Numbered from the stretch's first letter, positions 1-8,540 are shown. The stretch is DNA of 64,000 nucleotides from JAIVGV01 sp036389335 (GCA_036389335.1 DASVQC010000108.1:16440-80439), one strand, 5' to 3'. Translations and numbers: made by a program. Notes: generated by a model from the letters alone, not told the origin.

Positions 1-1830
1 ACGGGCCGGGACGGCATCCACGGCGCGACGATGGCTTCCGCCGAGTTCGACGACGAGGCGCTGGAGAAGCGACCGACCGTGCAGGTGGGCGATCCGTTCC
101 TCGAAAAACTGTTGCTCGAAGCGTGCCTCGAAGCGATGCGGTCGGGCGCGGTCGCGGGGATTCAGGACATGGGCGCGGCGGGGCTCACCTCCTCCTCGTG
201 CGAGATGGCGGCGCGCGCGGGCACCGGCGTCGAACTCGATCTCACGCTCGTGCCGCAGCGCGAGACGGCGATGACGGCTTACGAGATCATGCTCTCGGAG
301 TCGCAGGAGCGCATGCTCATCGTCGCGCACAAGGGGCAGGAGCGGCAGGTCGTCGACATCTTCAAGCACTGGGACTTGGACGCCGTCGTCATCGGTCGCG
401 TCACAGACACCTCGCGCGTGCAGCTCGTCTACCACGAGGGCACGGTCGCCGACATCCCCGTCGCCTACCTGACCGACGAAGCCCCACTCTACGAGCGGCC
501 CATGTCGCCGCCGCCACACCTCGACGGGCGCGAGGCCGTATCCGACGAGGGCGTCGCGGCGACGCGCACGCGGCCCGCCAACGCCCGCGCCGCCGACGCC
601 GATCCGACCACCGCCGACGAGCCGGGCGCGAGCGTCGGCGGCGGCACAGACGTCATCTCCCCCGCGCCGCCGACCGCTCCCGTCTTCGACGGCGGAGGGC
701 AACCAACACAAACGGCGGACGGCGGACGGCGGACGGCGGGCGGCGGACTCCGCGATCACGGCGAGTCGCTGCGGCTCCTCCTCGCGTCGGCCAACGTCGC
801 GTCGAAGGAGTGGGTCTACAGGCAGTACGACCACATGGTCAGGACGAACACGGCGGTGCTGCCGGGCGCGGACGCGGCGGTCGTGCGCATCAAGGAGACG
901 CGGCGCGCGCTCGCGATGTGTCTCGACGGCAACGGTCGCTACTGCGCCGCCGACCCGCGCGAGGGCGCGAAGCTCGTCGTGGCCGAAGCGGCGCGCAACG
1001 TCGTCTGCGTCGGGGCGCGCCCGCTCGCCGTGACGAACTGCCTGAACTTCGCCTCGCCCGAAAGGCCGGAGGTGATGTGGGCCTTCTCCGAAGTGATCGA
1101 CGGGATGGCCGAGGCGTGCCGCGCCTTCGACACGCCGGTCATCTCGGGCAACGTCTCTTTCTACAACGAGACGGAGGGGCGCGGCATCCTGCCGACCCCC
1201 GTGATCGGCATGGTCGGCCTGATCGAGGAGGTGGGCCGCATCGTCCAGCCGGGCTTCAAGGCGGAGGGCGATCTCGTCGCGCTGCTCGGCGAGACGCGGG
1301 ACGATCTCTCCATCAGCGAGTACGCCGCCGCGGTCGGGGGGAGGACCACCGAAGAGATGATCGCGCTCGGTCGGGTGCCCGCGCTCGACCTCGAACTCGA
1401 AAAGCGCGTGCAGGAGACTTGCCTGAGGGCGTGCGCCGAGGGGCTGCTGCGCTCGGCGCACGACTGCTCGGACGGCGGCCTCGCCGTCGCCGTCGCCGAA
1501 TCCTGCTTCTCGACCCTTAACCGCGGCGGCCTCGGCGTCGATCTCGCGCTCTGCTCCGGCGCGCTCCCCGTCGCCGCCTACCTGTTCGCCGAGTCGCCCT
1601 CGCGCATCGTAATCAGTTGCGCCCAAGAGGCGGGCGACCGCGTGTTCGACATCGCCGAAGAGTTGAACTGCCCCGTCACGCTGCTCGGCACGGTCGGCGG
1701 CGCTCGCCTGCGGGTTATGGTCAACGGCGCGGAGGAGATCGACGCCGAGGTCGGCGAACTCGAAAACGTTTGGCGCGGCTCGCTCTCTTCGACGTTGCGC
1801 GCCGAGGCGATGACCGCGCCCGCCGGCTGA
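1..1830 (+). CDS. purL: Phosphoribosylformylglycinamidine synthase subunit PurL, 5'-truncated by window edge
   Basis: ATP- and glutamine-dependent conversion of FGAR to FGAM in purine synthesis. The reading frame is open from base 1: the first ten codons read TGRDGIHGAT, the conserved PurL motif just before ASAEF, so the gene starts upstream of the window. Downstream are ASKEWVYRQYDHMV, SGNVSFYNET, PTPVIGMVG and, near the C-terminus, HDCSDGGLAVAVAES, all typical of the two AIRS-like halves. An Ala/Pro/Gly-rich stretch of roughly 75 codons (about 525-760) separates the halves where relatives have a short linker. The next gene follows after 12 bases. Confidence 0.95.
   Translation, partial: TGRDGIHGATMASAEFDDEALEKRPTVQVGDPFLEKLLLEACLEAMRSGAVAGIQDMGAAGLTSSSCEMAARAGTGVELDLTLVPQRETAMTAYEIMLSESQERMLIVAHKGQERQVVDIFKHWDLDAVVIGRVTDTSRVQLVYHEGTVADIPVAYLTDEAPLYERPMSPPPHLDGREAVSDEGVAATRTRPANARAADADPTTADEPGASVGGGTDVISPAPPTAPVFDGGGQPTQTADGGRRTAGGGLRDHGESLRLLLASANVASKEWVYRQYDHMVRTNTAVLPGADAAVVRIKETRRALAMCLDGNGRYCAADPREGAKLVVAEAARNVVCVGARPLAVTNCLNFASPERPEVMWAFSEVIDGMAEACRAFDTPVISGNVSFYNETEGRGILPTPVIGMVGLIEEVGRIVQPGFKAEGDLVALLGETRDDLSISEYAAAVGGRTTEEMIALGRVPALDLELEKRVQETCLRACAEGLLRSAHDCSDGGLAVAVAESCFSTLNRGGLGVDLALCSGALPVAAYLFAESPSRIVISCAQEAGDRVFDIAEELNCPVTLLGTVGGARLRVMVNGAEEIDAEVGELENVWRGSLSSTLRAEAMTAPAG
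525..760 (+). other. In-frame low-complexity insertion in purL
   Basis: Between PPPHLDG and GESLRLLLASANVAS the protein passes through Ala-, Pro-, Thr- and Gly-rich sequence with no recognisable fold. PurL relatives normally go almost directly from the end of the first half to the SPNVASKEW region. The frame is kept, and the conserved blocks on both sides are intact, so the enzyme is probably functional with an exposed loop. The 3' part is a heptanucleotide tandem repeat. Confidence 0.7.
712..748 (+). repeat. GGCGGAC heptanucleotide tandem repeat inside purL
   Basis: About five copies of a GGCGGAC unit, the last one degenerate, lie head to tail within the coding sequence. A 7-base unit encodes a rotating peptide (T-A-D-G-G-R-R type) and gains or loses frame unless copies change in threes. 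The style resembles the short-word arms of the intergenic palindromes elsewhere in the window. Confidence 0.75.
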
Positions 1831-1842
1831 GCTTGCGACGCG

Positions 1843-3051
1843 ATGGCGAAGAGACACGACCGCACCAGCGCGAAGTCGCGCGCCGAGCGCGCGGGCGGCG
1901 CGACCGCGCGAGAGCCCCGCGCGCCAGACCCCGCCGCCGCGGAAATCCCTAAGCGCATCACGCCGCGCCGCCGACTGCTCTACCTCTCGCTCCCCTACCT
2001 CGTCGTCGCGCTGTCGCTCGTCGCCGTCGAGGTCGGCACGCGGCTGCTCCTGCCTAACGTCTCGCCGCTCGAAGCTCTCGTCGAGGCGCAGCGCACGCAG
2101 TCGAACTTCGTGGATCGCGAGAAGGTGACGATCTTCGAGGGCGATCCGCTCCTCTACTGGCGCGTCAAGCCGAACCTCAGACGGGCCGTCTGGGACTTCA
2201 CGCTCGTCTCGACGAACGCCGAAGGGCTGCGGCACGAAGGCGACGTGGGCCGCAAGGAGCCGGGCACGTTCCGCGTCGTCTGCCTCGGCGATTCCGTCAC
2301 CTTCGGCTACCGCGTGCCCGTCGTCTGGCCCGACAAGCCGGACGCTTACAACCCCGACTGGCTGCCCTACCCGATGCTCTTGGAGCGCGCCCTGCGCGCG
2401 GCGAACCCCGGGCGCAAGATCGAGGTCGTCGCGCTCGCCGTCCCCGGCTACACGAGCTATCAGGGTCTGGCGTGGCTGCGCCGCGACATCGACCGGCTCG
2501 AACCCGACGTGGTGACGGCGTGCTTCGGCTGGAACGACGTGGGCCTGCGCTCGCTCCCCGACCGCGAGCTGATGCCCGACGACTGGAAGCACGTCGCCTA
2601 CCGCACCGCCCTCTCGCACAGCCAGACGCTCGCGCACCTCTCGCTCTGGATGCAGCGCCGCCGCGCGTCGCAGGGGCCGCCGCCGCCGGCGACCACGCCG
2701 CGCGTGCCGCGGGAAGAGTTCGCCGCGAACATGATCGAGATCGCGCGACTCTCCGAGGCGAAGGGCGCGCGCGTCGTCATCGTCGGCACGGTCTACCGCG
2801 ACGCCGTGACGAACCCCGGCGAGGCGGCGCGCGTCCGCTCGCACCGCGACGCGCTGCGCGAGGCGGCCAACTCGCGGGGCATCCCCTACCTCGAAATCCC
2901 CGAGCTGACCGAGTCGGCGAACTCGCAGCACCTCTTCGGCGAGCTGATCCACCCGAACCACGAGGGCCACCGCCTGATGGCCGCCTCGCTCCTCAAGTTC
3001 TTCGCCGCCTACAACACGCTCAAAGGTCTCAACGTCCCGCAGAGCTTATGA
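1843..3051 (+). CDS. Membrane-anchored SGNH/GDSL-type hydrolase
   Basis: A 402-residue protein with a charged N-terminus, one membrane segment at about residues 45-66, and then a periplasmic or external SGNH hydrolase domain. Block I is CLGDSVTFGY, with GDS at 149-151 giving the catalytic Ser. Block III is FGWNDVG near 231. Block V is HPNHEGH near 370, where the fold's Asp/His pair is usually D-x-x-H; here the first residue is His370 or Asn372, so the triad acid is uncertain. Family members are esterases or acyl-/acetyl-transferases on polysaccharides; the substrate cannot be read from sequence. It lies 12 bases after purL and may share its transcript. Confidence 0.8.
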   Translation: MAKRHDRTSAKSRAERAGGATAREPRAPDPAAAEIPKRITPRRRLLYLSLPYLVVALSLVAVEVGTRLLLPNVSPLEALVEAQRTQSNFVDREKVTIFEGDPLLYWRVKPNLRRAVWDFTLVSTNAEGLRHEGDVGRKEPGTFRVVCLGDSVTFGYRVPVVWPDKPDAYNPDWLPYPMLLERALRAANPGRKIEVVALAVPGYTSYQGLAWLRRDIDRLEPDVVTACFGWNDVGLRSLPDRELMPDDWKHVAYRTALSHSQTLAHLSLWMQRRRASQGPPPPATTPRVPREEFAANMIEIARLSEAKGARVVIVGTVYRDAVTNPGEAARVRSHRDALREAANSRGIPYLEIPELTESANSQHLFGELIHPNHEGHRLMAASLLKFFAAYNTLKGLNVPQSL

Positions 3052-3060
3052 CCGGATGCG

Positions 3061-3591
3061 ATGAGCGACGCGCCCGAATTTGAACGCCGCCGCCGCGAGC
3101 TTATCGGCGAGATCGGGGCCGCCTTCGACGTCGTGTCGCGCGGAGGCGGGACGACGCTCCACGAGGCCGTAGCGGTGGACGACCGGAAGTCGGCGGAAGA
3201 GCTGCGGGCGGCGCGCGGGCTCGATCAGGAGGCGCGCTGGCAGGACGTGACCGACGACGCCATTTCCGCGTGCTGCTCGGCGCTGTCTTTTCTGGACGAA
3301 AGGGGTTTCCGTTACTACATCCCGGCCTTCATGCTCTACGCGCTAAGGCACTGGGCGGACGGCCCGGGCGGCCTTGTCAGTTCTTGCGCGTACCACCTGC
3401 TGCGCCTGCCCTCCGAGTCGCTGCGCCAGTCCGATCCCGCCTCCATCGCCGCGAAATTTCAGTTCACGAAAGAGCAGTGTCGCGCGGTCTCGCGGTTCCT
3501 GAGATTCGTCGTCGATTTTGACCAGAGCGCCGCCGACAGAGGCACGACGCGGGCGGTCGAGAGGTGGGAGCAATTCTGCGCCCGCTTGTAA
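3061..3591 (+). CDS. DUF6714-like protein of unknown function
   Basis: A 176-residue soluble protein without signal peptide. The central block SFLDERGFRYYIPAFMLYAL resembles the signature of DUF6714 proteins (a LSFLTPEAFRYYLPAYL-like core), preceded by a WQDVTDD segment that matches the family's WRELP position. No catalytic motif is evident. It starts 9 bases after the SGNH hydrolase stop. Family assignment is from memory of the motif and is moderately secure; function is unknown. Confidence 0.65.
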   Translation: MSDAPEFERRRRELIGEIGAAFDVVSRGGGTTLHEAVAVDDRKSAEELRAARGLDQEARWQDVTDDAISACCSALSFLDERGFRYYIPAFMLYALRHWADGPGGLVSSCAYHLLRLPSESLRQSDPASIAAKFQFTKEQCRAVSRFLRFVVDFDQSAADRGTTRAVERWEQFCARL

Positions 3592-3703
3592 CGGGCGTGG
3601 CGCAAGTCTTCCGCCGAGATGCGTGACGGCGAGGCGCAAGGGTCGGGCCCGCGCGGGCTCGGCCCTTCCCGTGTGCCGTTAACGGCGGGGCGGCTTTAGC
3701 GCG

Positions 3704-3844
3704 TCACTTCTTCGCGAGCACTACGGGCGACTGCTCGGCGGCGCAGGTGCGCTCGAAGAAGCCGCGCACCTGCGCGCACCGCCCGGCGGGGATTGTGGCG
3801 GCGCGCCGCGTGTGTCCTCCCCCGCCCGGCGCGCCGCGGCCCCG
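3704..3844 (-). pseudogene. Possible remnant of a DHH-family (DHHA1) protein C-terminus
   Basis: On the minus strand 46 sense codons end in TGA at 3704-3706; an in-frame TGA at 3845-3847 blocks extension. The peptide contains GGGGHTRRAATIPAG followed by CAQVRGFFERTCAAE. A GGGGH-x-x-A-A motif is the hallmark of the DHHA1 domain of DHH phosphoesterases, and the rest reads like a natural protein tail. There is no ATG start. I read it as the decayed 3' end of a gene. The surrounding gap 3592-3948 otherwise holds only the aldolase leader. Confidence 0.35.
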
Positions 3845-3854
3845 TCACGAATGC

Positions 3855-3948
3855 CGTATTATGCTATCATCGCTGGCGAAATCGTCGCTTTCGCACTTTT
3901 ATCAAAGGGTGACCTTCGCCCTTTCAAACGCAGGAGGACTTAAGGCTC
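3855..3948 (+). promoter_or_regulatory. Probable promoter and leader of the aldolase gene
   Basis: An AT-rich island in GC-rich surroundings includes TATTAT and TATCAT candidates for a -10 box at 3857-3870, without a convincing -35. The leader has a small AAAGGG/CCCTTT inverted repeat (about 3904-3924) and a strong Shine-Dalgarno AGGAGG at 3932-3937, 11 bases before the ATG at 3949, which fixes the start. Confidence 0.45.
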
Positions 3949-5046
3949 ATGGCTACCGAACTCAAGCGCGAGGATGCCGCGCTGTCGCGCGTCGAAGAGT
4001 TGTTGGGCGCGGACGCGCGCGCTCTGCTCGACCACACGGCGCGGGGCATCCCGCGCGATCAGATACAGGTTCCCGGCGCGGACTTCGTCGATCGCGTCTG
4101 GTCGCAGTCGGACAGAAACCCGCGCGCGCTGCGCTCGCTCCAGACGCTCTTTGACAACGGTCGTCTCGCGGGCACGGGCTACTTGTCGATCCTGCCGGTC
4201 GATCAGGGCATCGAGCACTCGGCGGGCGCGTCGTTCGCGCCCAACCCGCAGTACTTCGATCCCGAGAACATCGTGCGGCTCGCCGTCGAGGGCGGCTGCA
4301 ACGCGGTGGCCTCGACCTTCGGCGTCCTCGGCGCGGTCGCGCGCCGCTGGGCCCACAAGATTCCGTTCATCGTCAAGATCAACCACAACGAATTGTTGAC
4401 GTACCCGAACAAGTTCGATCAGGTCTTGTTCGGCACGGTCGATCAGGCTTACGACATGGGGGCGGTCGCCGTCGGCGCGACCGTCTACTTCGGATCGGAC
4501 GAATCGACGCGCCAGATCACGGAGATCAGCGAGTCGTTCGCCTACGCGCACGAGTTGGGGCTGGCGACCATCCTCTGGTGCTACCTGCGCAACCCGAAGT
4601 TCAAGACCGGCGACGGCGACATGCACACCGCCGCCGACCTCACGGGTCAGGCGAACCACCTCGGCGTCACCATCCAAGCCGACATCATCAAGCAGAAGCT
4701 CCCCGAGCGTAACGGCGGCTACAACGCGCTCACCGAGGAGGGCGCGTACGGCAAGACGCACAAGCGCATCTACGAGGAGCTGACCGGCGACAACCCCATC
4801 GACCTCGTGCGCTATCAAGTCGCCAACTGCTACATGGGGCGCTGCGGCCTGATCAACTCCGGCGGCGAGTCGAAGGGCCAGAGCGACATGGCCGAGGCCG
4901 TGCGCACTGCGGTCATCAACAAGCGCGGCGGCGGCATGGGGCTCATCTCCGGGCGCAAGGCTTTCCAGCGTCCGATGAGCGAGGGCGTAGAGCTGCTGAA
5001 CGCCATTCAGGACGTTTACCTCTCGCCCGAAATCACCGTCGCGTAA
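3949..5046 (+). CDS. fbaB: Class I fructose-bisphosphate aldolase (FbaB/DhnA type)
   Basis: A 365-residue cytoplasmic enzyme interconverting fructose 1,6-bisphosphate with glyceraldehyde 3-phosphate and dihydroxyacetone phosphate through a lysine Schiff base. LPVDQGIEHS at about 82-91, FIVKINHNELL and the long central YDMGAVAVGATVYFGS block are characteristic of the prokaryotic class I family rather than the zinc-dependent class II enzymes. The strong AGGAGG ribosome site suggests high expression. It appears monocistronic: an own promoter region precedes it and a perfect 20-bp hairpin follows. Confidence 0.93.
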   Translation: MATELKREDAALSRVEELLGADARALLDHTARGIPRDQIQVPGADFVDRVWSQSDRNPRALRSLQTLFDNGRLAGTGYLSILPVDQGIEHSAGASFAPNPQYFDPENIVRLAVEGGCNAVASTFGVLGAVARRWAHKIPFIVKINHNELLTYPNKFDQVLFGTVDQAYDMGAVAVGATVYFGSDESTRQITEISESFAYAHELGLATILWCYLRNPKFKTGDGDMHTAADLTGQANHLGVTIQADIIKQKLPERNGGYNALTEEGAYGKTHKRIYEELTGDNPIDLVRYQVANCYMGRCGLINSGGESKGQSDMAEAVRTAVINKRGGGMGLISGRKAFQRPMSEGVELLNAIQDVYLSPEITVA

Positions 5047-5062
5047 CTTTCCCAGGCGGAAC

Positions 5063-5110
5063 GAAGAGGCGCGGGCGTCAGACACTGTTCTCTGACGCCC
5101 GCGCCTCTTC
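5063..5110 (+). terminator. Perfect 20-bp hairpin after the aldolase
   Basis: Bases 5063-5082 and 5091-5110 are exact reverse complements, with an 8-base loop. It starts 16 bases after the aldolase stop. No T-run follows on the plus strand, so it may act as a transcript-stabilising 3' hairpin or assist a factor-dependent stop rather than as an intrinsic terminator. Confidence 0.6.
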
Positions 5111-5294
5111 ATGTCGAACGCCCCCGCCGTCGAACCGCGTCGATGCCGGCCAGCCGAACGCGCGCGCGGCGGCGAGGTGGCTCTGGTGACAGAGCGCCCC
5201 GCGTTGTGCTAAAAAGTTTCGACCGCAACGAGAACGCAACACGACACTCGTCGAACACGCGCCCGCTTATGTTCGACCGGGGCACGGACAGGAT

Positions 5295-5879
5295 TTGACC
5301 GCCCGACCAGAACGAGACACCTCCGACGCCGAGCTGCTGCGCGCCGTCGCGCGCGGCGACGAGGCGGCGCTCGCCTCGCTTTATGATCGCTACGCGTCCA
5401 TCCTTCTGGGTCTCGTGCTGCGTATATTGCACAGCCGCGGCGAGGCGGAGGACGTTTTGCAGGAAGTCTTCCTGCAAGTCTGGCGGCGCGCCGGGGACTT
5501 CGACGAGGGGCGCGGGCGGCCCTTCACGTGGCTCGTCACGCTCGCGCGCAGCCGCGCCATCGACCGACTGCGCGCGCTCGACTCGCGCGGGCGGGCCGCC
5601 GTCGCCTCCCGGCGCGAGGCGACCGAAGAGGTGAGCGACGCGAGCGCCGACGCCTTCCGCTCGGAGCAGGGCGAGATCGTCCGCGACGCCCTCGCGCAGC
5701 TCCCCGAAGAGCAGCGCACGACGCTTTTGCTCGCCTACCACGAAGGGCTGACGCAGACCGAGATCGCCGAGCGCCTCAAGCAGCCGCTCGGGACCGTCAA
5801 GACCCGCACGCGCGCCGGGCTCATGAAGATGCGCGAGCTTCTGCGCGGCAAGTTCGAGGGCGCGGACGCGCTTTTTTGA
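5295..5879 (+). CDS. ECF-type RNA polymerase sigma factor (SigK-like)
   Basis: A 194-residue sigma-70 family protein of extracytoplasmic-function size. Region 2 covers LYDRYASILLGLVLRIL and EDVLQEVFLQVW (about 30-70); region 4 contains a helix-turn-helix in the QTEIAERLKQPLGTVKTR segment near residues 152-169. No region 1 or 3. The start is TTG at 5295; no ATG lies near enough to restore region 2. The gene for a membrane anti-sigma factor with an RskA-type domain follows 91 bases downstream, pointing to a SigK-RskA-like regulated pair. Confidence 0.92.
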   Translation: MTARPERDTSDAELLRAVARGDEAALASLYDRYASILLGLVLRILHSRGEAEDVLQEVFLQVWRRAGDFDEGRGRPFTWLVTLARSRAIDRLRALDSRGRAAVASRREATEEVSDASADAFRSEQGEIVRDALAQLPEEQRTTLLLAYHEGLTQTEIAERLKQPLGTVKTRTRAGLMKMRELLRGKFEGADALF

Positions 5880-5970
5880 CGCGCCCCTTGAGGGACGTGA
5901 TTTACCGGAAGGGACGGGCTGTCGCGAGAGACTGAAGAGACGGGGGAGACCGCGGACAGCCGCCGACGTT

Positions 5971-6864
5971 TTGAAGGGACACGACGAGTACAGGGACGCG
6001 CTGGCGCTCGCCGCGATGGACGCGGCGGACGGGGCCGAGCTGCGCGAGCTTGAAGCGCACCTCGCCTCCTGCGCCGAGTGCCGCGCCGAGCTGCGGGAGC
6101 TGCGCGGGGCGGCGTCGGCGCTCGCGCTCGCCGCCACGCCCGTCGCGCCCTCGCCGTCCGCGCGCGCGCGCCTGCTCGCCTCGCTCAAGACGACGCCGCA
6201 GGAGGCCGCGCGCGCCGAGTCAGGTGGATCGGTCGCGGCGCGCTCGTCGGAGCGCGCCGCGCGTCCGGCGTCGAACGTGGTCTCGCTCGAAGACGCGCGG
6301 CCCGCGCCGCGCCTCGCCTACGTGAGTCGGCGCGCGTTCAACTTCACGGCGGTCGCCGCTTCGCTGCTCGTCGTCTCGCTCGCCGTCGTCTCGATGGTGC
6401 TGTGGCGGCGCAACGCCGCGCTGACCTCGGTCGTGGCGAGTCTCTCGAACGCGCTCGAACGGGCGCGCGGCGATCTGGGCCAGACGCGCAACGAGTTGGC
6501 GAGCGCGCGCCGCGAGCGCGAGATGCTGATCTCTCCCGAGATGCACACCTCCCAGCTCGCGGGCACGAAGATGGCCGAGTCGGCGCGCGCCCGCCTGACC
6601 TTCGACGAGCGGACGGGCGAGGCGATGTTCACCGCCGCGAAGCTCCCGCCCGCGCCCGCCGGGAAAGCCTACCAGCTCTGGTACATCGCCGACGGGAAGC
6701 CGCTGCCCGGCTCCGCCTTCACGACCGACGCCGAGGGCCGCGCCGAAATGCGCGCCACGATCCCGCCCGAAGGCCTGCGCGCGCAGGTCTTCGCCGTCAC
6801 GCTCGAACCCGCGGGCGGACTCCCCGCGCCCTCCGGCGAGGTCTACCTCAAAGGCGCGTCCTGA
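5971..6864 (+). CDS. Membrane anti-sigma factor with zinc finger and RskA domain
   Basis: A 297-residue protein partnered with the preceding ECF sigma factor. His30, Cys34 and Cys37 form the H-x3-C-x2-C zinc-associated anti-sigma motif. A single membrane segment at about 124-144 is followed by a coiled region (148-180) and a C-terminal RskA-type domain with AYQLWYIADGKPLP. Release of the sigma factor in this family is normally by regulated proteolysis. The start is TTG at 5971, which keeps the zinc-finger domain intact; there is no upstream ATG in frame. Confidence 0.88.
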   Translation: MKGHDEYRDALALAAMDAADGAELRELEAHLASCAECRAELRELRGAASALALAATPVAPSPSARARLLASLKTTPQEAARAESGGSVAARSSERAARPASNVVSLEDARPAPRLAYVSRRAFNFTAVAASLLVVSLAVVSMVLWRRNAALTSVVASLSNALERARGDLGQTRNELASARREREMLISPEMHTSQLAGTKMAESARARLTFDERTGEAMFTAAKLPPAPAGKAYQLWYIADGKPLPGSAFTTDAEGRAEMRATIPPEGLRAQVFAVTLEPAGGLPAPSGEVYLKGAS

Positions 6865-7099
6865 CGCCCGCCGCCCTACGAATGATCTCCGCCCGCCGAG
6901 TTCTGTGAGGCGCTCCGAATCTCCGCGCCCCCTCCGCGTCCGTCCGCGCCTCCGCGGTGAGTCTTATTCTCAAACCCCCACACTCAAGATCAGACTAAAT
7001 CACAACCAGACCCCACGACTCGACACGCGCGCGTTAAAATTTGCTAAACTGTCTCCCGAACTTACGAACAATCGAGGGACGTGTGAAGGAGGGCCGCGC
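6865..7099 (+). other. Intergenic spacer with an unpaired repeat half and an AT-rich promoter-like stretch
   Basis: Between about 6920 and 6970 lies CCTCCGCGT- and CCTCCGCGGTGA-type sequence, the same vocabulary as the large palindrome at 36976-37110, but here without its complementary arm. An AT-rich stretch near 7030-7055 (TTAAAATTTGCTAAACT) may be the promoter of the small gene at 7100. No other feature seen. Confidence 0.4.
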
Positions 7100-7303
7100 G
7101 TGGCAAGCAGCGACGACGACAAGAAAGTCACCAACAAAATCTCAGATCAGACGGGGCAGTTCGACGCCCGCTTCCTGCTCTGGCGCAAGTTCTGTTCCGA
7201 CAACGGCGTGCCCGTCGACACACTCCCCAGCCAGCTCGTCGGCGCGGCCAGAGAGAACTGGGACAAGCTCAAGGCGGACGAACTGAAGAACCGCGGCAAG
7301 TGA
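7100..7303 (+). CDS. Small conserved-looking acidic/basic protein, unknown function
   Basis: A 67-residue protein starting at GTG 7100, chosen because GAAGGAGGG stands just upstream; the frame is open further upstream, but that part is repeat-derived and unlike protein. The sequence is hydrophilic, with FDARFLLWRKFCSDNGVPVD in the middle and a Lys-rich tail, and has no membrane segment. Its TGA stop is itself the first TGA of the adjacent palindromic repeat. Family not recognised. Confidence 0.6.
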   Translation: MASSDDDKKVTNKISDQTGQFDARFLLWRKFCSDNGVPVDTLPSQLVGAARENWDKLKADELKNRGK

Positions 7304-7444
7304 CGGGTGACAGGTGACAGGAGAGTACTGAGTGATGAGTGATGAGTGATGAGTACTGAGTTGAAGGCAAATGCTTTAACTCATCACTCATCACTCATCA
7401 CTCATCACTTCTTCCCTGTCACCCGTCACCTGTCACCTGTCACG
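7301..7444 (+). repeat. Hub-and-arm palindrome, copy 1 (TGACGGG / TGATGAG arms)
   Basis: The left arm has TGACGGGTGACAGG words followed by tandem TGATGAG units; the right arm has CTCATCA units followed by CCTGTCACCCGTCACC. The centre reads GAAGGCAAATGCTTTAACTC. The element could fold into one long hairpin in RNA. It begins in the stop codon of the preceding gene and ends 22 bases before the next start. Confidence 0.85.
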
Positions 7445-7466
7445 GCCCTTAGAGGTTTTAAGACCC

Positions 7467-8540
7467 GTGCCTTTGGGGAAGAAATCGCAGTCGCTCGCGG
7501 GCGTCCTCGACCGCATGACGACGGAAGGCGCGCCGGAGCTGACCGAGCATCTGGGCGGCGGCGCGCTGCGCTGCTACGCCTGCGGCCACCGCTGCCTCAT
7601 CGGCGACGGCAAGCGCGGCATCTGCAAGGTGCGCTTCAACGAGCGCGGTCGCCTGCTCGTGCCCTCGAACTACGTGGCCGCCCTCGCCTGCGACCCGACC
7701 GAGAAGAAGCCCTTCTTCCACGCCCTGCCCGGCTCCGACACCCTCACCTTCGGCATGCTCGGCTGCGATCTGCACTGCGGCTACTGCCAGAACTGGCTCA
7801 CCTCGCAGGCCCTGCGCGACGACGCGGCGGGGACGCGCCCGCAGGTCGTCTCGTCGGATCGTCTGATCGCGATGGCGAAGGCTTACGGGGCGTCGATGGT
7901 GGGGTCGAGTTACAACGAGCCGCTGATCACGGCGGAGTGGGCGGTCGAGGTTTTCCGGAAGGCGAAGGCCGAGGGGTTCAAGACCGCCTTCATCTCGAAC
8001 GGGAACGCGACGCCGCAGGTTTTAGATTACCTGCGCCCGTGGACGGACTGTTACAAGATCGATCTCAAGTCGATGTCGGGGCGCAACTACCGTCAGCTCG
8101 GCGGCGTGGTCGAAAACATTTTAGAGACCGTCAGGATGGTTCACGAGCGCGGCTTCTGGGAGGAGATCGTCACGCTCGTCATCCCCGGCTTCAACGACTC
8201 GGAGGACGAACTCAGGCGCGCCGCCGACTTCATCGCCTCCGTCTCGCCCGACATCCCGTGGCACGTGACGGCGTTCCATCAGGACTACAACATGACGGAG
8301 AACGCCAACACGACCGCGGAGCAACTGATCCGCGCCTGCGAGACGGGGCGCGCGGCGGGCCTGCGCTACGTCTACGCGGGCAACCTGCCGGGCCGCGTCG
8401 GTCGCTGGGAGAACACACATTGTCCGGGCTGCGACGGGCTTCTCGTCGAGCGCCACGGCTACCTCATCCGGCGGATGCGCGTGACGCCCGAGGGCGCGTG
8501 CCCGGACTGCGCGACGCGCATCCCGGGCGTGTGGTCTTGA
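7467..8540 (+). CDS. amrS: AmmeMemoRadiSam system radical SAM enzyme (AmrS-like)
   Basis: A 357-residue radical S-adenosylmethionine protein. Cys100, Cys104 and Cys107 in GCDLHCGYCQNW form the iron-sulfur C-x3-C-x2-C motif. The N-terminus carries four extra cysteines (C36, C39, C43, C53), and CPGC and CPDC pairs stand near the C-terminus, a pattern known for AmrS relatives of PflA. The substrate of this family is not known. Partners normally encoded with it (Memo-like and AMMECR1-like proteins) are not adjacent here. The start is GTG 7467; SSYNEPLITAEW and IPGFNDSEDEL support the assignment. Confidence 0.88.
   Translation: MPLGKKSQSLAGVLDRMTTEGAPELTEHLGGGALRCYACGHRCLIGDGKRGICKVRFNERGRLLVPSNYVAALACDPTEKKPFFHALPGSDTLTFGMLGCDLHCGYCQNWLTSQALRDDAAGTRPQVVSSDRLIAMAKAYGASMVGSSYNEPLITAEWAVEVFRKAKAEGFKTAFISNGNATPQVLDYLRPWTDCYKIDLKSMSGRNYRQLGGVVENILETVRMVHERGFWEEIVTLVIPGFNDSEDELRRAADFIASVSPDIPWHVTAFHQDYNMTENANTTAEQLIRACETGRAAGLRYVYAGNLPGRVGRWENTHCPGCDGLLVERHGYLIRRMRVTPEGACPDCATRIPGVWS

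Noticed and set aside
5083..5090. Intrinsic terminator with T-run after the aldolase
   Set aside because: The stem is perfect, but no T-run follows, so only a hairpin is claimed.
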